Of a stretch of DNA of 64,000 nucleotides, positions 61,428 through 64,000 are shown one piece after another. The position numbers and the translations under genes were made by a program. Numbering within the stretch: the stretch's first letter is position 1; every line of letters starts with the position of its first letter. The stretch comes from Cobetia amphilecti (GTDB lineage: Bacteria; Pseudomonadota; Gammaproteobacteria; Pseudomonadales; Halomonadaceae): assembly GCF_030010415.1 (NCBI RefSeq), contig NZ_JASCSA010000005.1, one strand, 5' to 3'. Under the pieces are notes generated by a model. That model saw nothing but the letters and a program-made list of their open reading frames with translations, was not told the DNA's origin and did not search any database.

Positions 61428-63455
61428 TCAAAGGGCAGCCGCCGCCATGGTGCCCTGCGCGATCGCGCGCTTGGCATCCAGCTCTGCCGCCTTGTCGGCG
61501 CCCCCGATGATATGCAGCTCCACCCCCGCCGCCTCCAGAGGCGCCTTGAGCTCCAGCACCGAATCCTGCCCGGCGCACAGCACGATGCTGTCCAGCGCCA
61601 GATGCTGATCTTCGCCATTGAGGCTGACGGTCAGGCCTTCGCTGTCGATCGAACGATACTCACAGCCGGCAACCATCTTGACGCCACGCTGCTTGAGGGT
61701 CGCGCGATGCACCCAGCCAGTGGTCTTGCCCAGCCCCTTGCCGAGCTTGGAAGTCTTGCGCTGCAGCAGCCACACCTCGCGAGGCGCCTGCGGCACCACG
61801 GGTGCCTTGAGGCCGCCAGGCGTGCTGACAGAGAGATCAACCCCCCACTCTTCGCACCACAGTTCACCATCCAGCGAGGGCGACGGCTCGACGTGAGTCA
61901 TCAGTTCCGCGACATCGAAGCCGATCCCGCCAGCCCCGATCAACGCCACGCGACGCCCGACCCGCTCCGGCGCACTGATCGCCTCGGCATAGCTGAGCAC
62001 CTGCCCCCGCTCGATACCGGCTTCGACACCCTCGATATCCGGCGTCCGCGCCTTCACGCCCGAGGCCAGAATCACGGCATCGAATTCCGCCAGCATCTCG
62101 GCGGTGGCGCGAGTATTGAGACGCACCTCGACCCCACAACGCACCAGCTTCTCGTTGAAGTAACGCAGTGTCTCGTCGAACTCTTCCTTTCCGGGAATAC
62201 GACGCGCGAAATTGAACTGGCCACCCACCTCGGACTGCGCCTCGAACAGCACCACCTCGTGACCACGCTCGCCCGCCGTCACGGCGGCAGACAGTCCCGC
62301 CGGCCCTGCACCCACCACTGCCACACGGCGCTCATGTCGCGCAGGCTCGATCACCATCTCGGTTTCATGACAGGCGCGCGGATTGACCAGGCACGAGGTC
62401 AGCTTCATCTGGAAGGTGTGATCGAGACACGCCTGATTGCAGGCGATGCAGGTATTGATGATGGCAGCATCGTCCGCCCTGGCCTTGCTGACCCATTGCG
62501 GGTCCGCCAGGAACGGCCGCGCCATCGACACCATGTCGGCATGGCCCTCGGCCAGCACCGACTCGGCAACCTCGGGCATGTTGATGCGATTGGTGGTGAT
62601 CAGCGGCAGGCTGAGCTCCTGCTTCATGCGCTGGGTCAGCCCCGTGAAGACAGCGCGCGGCACGCTGGTGACGATGGTCGGCACACGCGCCTCATGCCAG
62701 CCGATGCCGGTATTGATCAGGCTCGCCCCTGCCGCCTCGATGGCCTTGCCGAGCGCGACCACTTCCTCCCAGGTGCTGCCCTCATCGACCAGATCCAGCA
62801 TCGAGAGGCGATAGATGATCAGGAAGTCCTCACCCAGCGCGGCACGGATACCGGCGACGATCTCCACCGCCAGGCGGATGCGATTCTCGAAGCTGCCACC
62901 GTACTCATCCTCGCGCTGATTGGTGCGCCGACAGATGAACTGGTTGATGAAATAGCCTTCCGAGCCCATCACCTCGACACCGTCATAGCCGGCCTCGCGG
63001 GCCAGGCTGGCGCAGCGCACGTAGTCGGCGATCTGCTCCTTGACCTCTGACGTGGTCAGCGCGCGCGGCGTGAAGGGGTTGATCGGCGCCTGAATCGCCG
63101 AGGGCGCGACCTGATCCGGCGAGTAGGCATAACGCCCCGCATGCAGAATCTGCAGACAGATGCGTCCATCCTCGGCGTGCACCGCCTCGGTGACCTCGCG
63201 ATGGTGCTCCGCCTCCTCCGGGGTGGTCAGCTTCGCGGCCCCCTGCATGACAGCCCCTTCCGCGTTCGGCGCGATACCGCCCGTAACGATCAGCGCCACC
63301 CCATGGCGTGCACGCTCACGATAGAACGCCGCCAGGCGCGCGAAGCCATTGGGAGTCTCCTCAAGCCCCGTGTGCATAGAGCCCATCAGCACACGGTTCT
63401 TGAGCGTGATGTGGCCCAACGTCAGCGGACGGAAGATATTCGGATAGGCAGTCAT
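61428..63455 (-). CDS. fadH: 2,4-dienoyl-CoA reductase (NADPH)
   Basis: A 675-residue enzyme that reduces 2,4-dienoyl-CoA so that unsaturated fatty acids can enter beta-oxidation. The N-terminal TIM barrel starts NIFRPLTLGHITLKNRVLMG, with LHAGRYAYSP and EYGGSFENRIRL for FMN and substrate. Four cluster cysteines are in CIACNQACLD and the following SCLVNPRAC. Then come FAD and NADPH domains: VAVVGAGPAGLSAAVTAGER and VALIGAGGIGFDVAELMTH. AAGGAGAG before ATG at 63455 sets the start. No other fad gene is adjacent. Confidence 0.96.
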   Translation of the reverse strand: MTAYPNIFRPLTLGHITLKNRVLMGSMHTGLEETPNGFARLAAFYRERARHGVALIVTGGIAPNAEGAVMQGAAKLTTPEEAEHHREVTEAVHAEDGRICLQILHAGRYAYSPDQVAPSAIQAPINPFTPRALTTSEVKEQIADYVRCASLAREAGYDGVEVMGSEGYFINQFICRRTNQREDEYGGSFENRIRLAVEIVAGIRAALGEDFLIIYRLSMLDLVDEGSTWEEVVALGKAIEAAGASLINTGIGWHEARVPTIVTSVPRAVFTGLTQRMKQELSLPLITTNRINMPEVAESVLAEGHADMVSMARPFLADPQWVSKARADDAAIINTCIACNQACLDHTFQMKLTSCLVNPRACHETEMVIEPARHERRVAVVGAGPAGLSAAVTAGERGHEVVLFEAQSEVGGQFNFARRIPGKEEFDETLRYFNEKLVRCGVEVRLNTRATAEMLAEFDAVILASGVKARTPDIEGVEAGIERGQVLSYAEAISAPERVGRRVALIGAGGIGFDVAELMTHVEPSPSLDGELWCEEWGVDLSVSTPGGLKAPVVPQAPREVWLLQRKTSKLGKGLGKTTGWVHRATLKQRGVKMVAGCEYRSIDSEGLTVSLNGEDQHLALDSIVLCAGQDSVLELKAPLEAAGVELHIIGGADKAAELDAKRAIAQGTMAAAAL

Positions 63456-63792
63456 TGCGGTCTCTCCTTGGCTGTCTCGAGCACCTCGGACAATCATTGT
63501 TATATCGCGCCGCCGCCACTCTCATCAGCAACACTCACTCAGTCATGGTCATCAGTAACAGGTTGTCAGGACATCAACGACTGATGATAGATGGCAAACG
63601 GTCGTATGAAACGAGTGATCCCAGTGTAGAGCATCGCGCCTTGGGCTCAATACTCCCAAAGGCCACATTGCGAATGACATCAGTGATGACATCAGAAAGG
63701 TGAGCAACCGCGCAGGACACCCATCAACGGGAATGAACGAAATGTCGTGATGTGCCCAGGGAAGACCGACAAGCCTGGAACATGACCAGGTC

Positions 63793-63839
63793 GAGAAGAG
63801 AGAAGAGAGAAGAGAAAAGAGAGAGGAAGAGGAAAGAGG
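63793..63839 (+). repeat. 47-base uninterrupted polypurine tract
   Basis: Every base from 63793 to 63839 is A or G on the plus strand, with imperfect GAGAAGA units. Further purine-rich sequence follows after single interruptions. Such tracts can form triplex or slipped structures. Confidence 0.9.
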
Positions 63840-63901
63840 CAAGAACAGGAGGCAAGCGGGCCGGGCCAGTACTGAAGACTTTCCGACAGCCAGAAACGCA
63901 A

Positions 63902-63927
63902 AAACCCGAGCTCGAAAGCTCGGGTTT
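63902..63927 (-). terminator. Terminator of tRNA-Asp transcript
   Basis: A perfect 11-bp stem (63902-63912 with 63917-63927) with loop TTCG on the minus strand is flanked by a T-run, 22 bases after the tRNA 3' end. Confidence 0.88.
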
Positions 63928-63948
63928 CACGAATTCTATGAGATCGAA

Positions 63949-64000
63949 TGGCGGACCGGACGGGACTCGAACCCGCGACCTCCGGCGTGACAGGCCGGCA
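63949..64000 (-). tRNA. tRNA-Asp (GTC), 3' part
   Basis: The minus strand reads the anticodon arm with GTC, the variable loop, the T arm GCGGGTTCGAGTCCCG and the encoded CCA at 63949-63951. The 5' part lies outside the window. Confidence 0.93.

Larger units (their letters stand above)
63456..63948. other. Intergenic region between fadH and tRNA-Asp
   Basis: About 490 bases without a gene that I can support. It contains a 47-base polypurine run and the tRNA terminator, listed separately. Confidence 0.45.

Noticed and set aside
61413..63050. 545-codon plus-strand frame opposite fadH
   Set aside because: Antisense shadow of a well-supported gene with intact cofactor motifs; no ribosome site or family match.

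Overview
The window is about 62% GC with dense coding and no insertion sequence, integrase, prophage or CRISPR array that I can see. Gene content and order point to a halophilic gammaproteobacterium of the Halomonadaceae (Halomonas/Cobetia type). The evidence is a class Ia ribonucleotide reductase with two ATP cones, a six-gene Mrp Na+/H+ antiporter operon with fused mrpAB, PhaR, the rpsF-rpsR-DUF2232-rplI-dnaB order, a HiPIP, and a yeaG-yeaH-spoVR cluster. This placement is inference from sequence features, not from a database search.

Layout. 1-7.4 kb: 3' part of yigZ, azoR, a two-domain lipoprotein (MliC plus COG3650-like), metR, a cold-shock gene, and an rstA-rstB-lipocalin operon. 7.4-12.7 kb: nrdA and nrdB, preceded by a regulatory region with two DnaA-box-like sites and a phased pair of NrdR-box-like sites, and followed by a small AT-rich gene. 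12.8-20.6 kb: gnd, a retropepsin-like protease with a DUF3592 protein and an ankyrin protein, a second two-component system with PepSY-type neighbours, and a small membrane protein. 20.7-27.6 kb: coq7, hinT, a small kinase, prkB with a thioesterase, purD, phaR and rsmE. 27.6-39.4 kb: a divergent photolyase-like gene with a TTGTACAA-type operator, the mrp operon, hemH, and an iron-sulfur photolyase with a DCC-family redox protein.

39.4-51.1 kb: a DUF6482-like protein, an EAL-CBS-GGDEF protein carrying a short tandem repeat, dnaB with an unknown small gene, the S6/S18/L9 ribosomal operon, rlmB, rnr, and four tandem tRNA-Leu(CAG) genes. 51.1-64 kb: a DNA/RNA endonuclease, a Tat-exported HiPIP, the spoVR-yeaH-yeaG stress cluster, three minus-strand catabolic enzymes (threonine aldolase-like, D-cysteine desulfhydrase-like, FadH), and the 3' part of tRNA-Asp at the right edge.

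Themes. Most genes are core metabolism or information processing. The accessory interest lies in light and redox functions (two photolyase-family proteins, HiPIP, DCC protein, ferrochelatase), in salt and pH homeostasis (Mrp), and in structured non-coding DNA: many perfect hairpins, phased operator pairs and short direct repeats. I do not see a clearly new multi-gene system. The best candidates for new biology are the photolyase-like protein with a replaced flavin-proximal residue and its operator, the three 20-bp repeats before hemH, and the small gene after nrdB.
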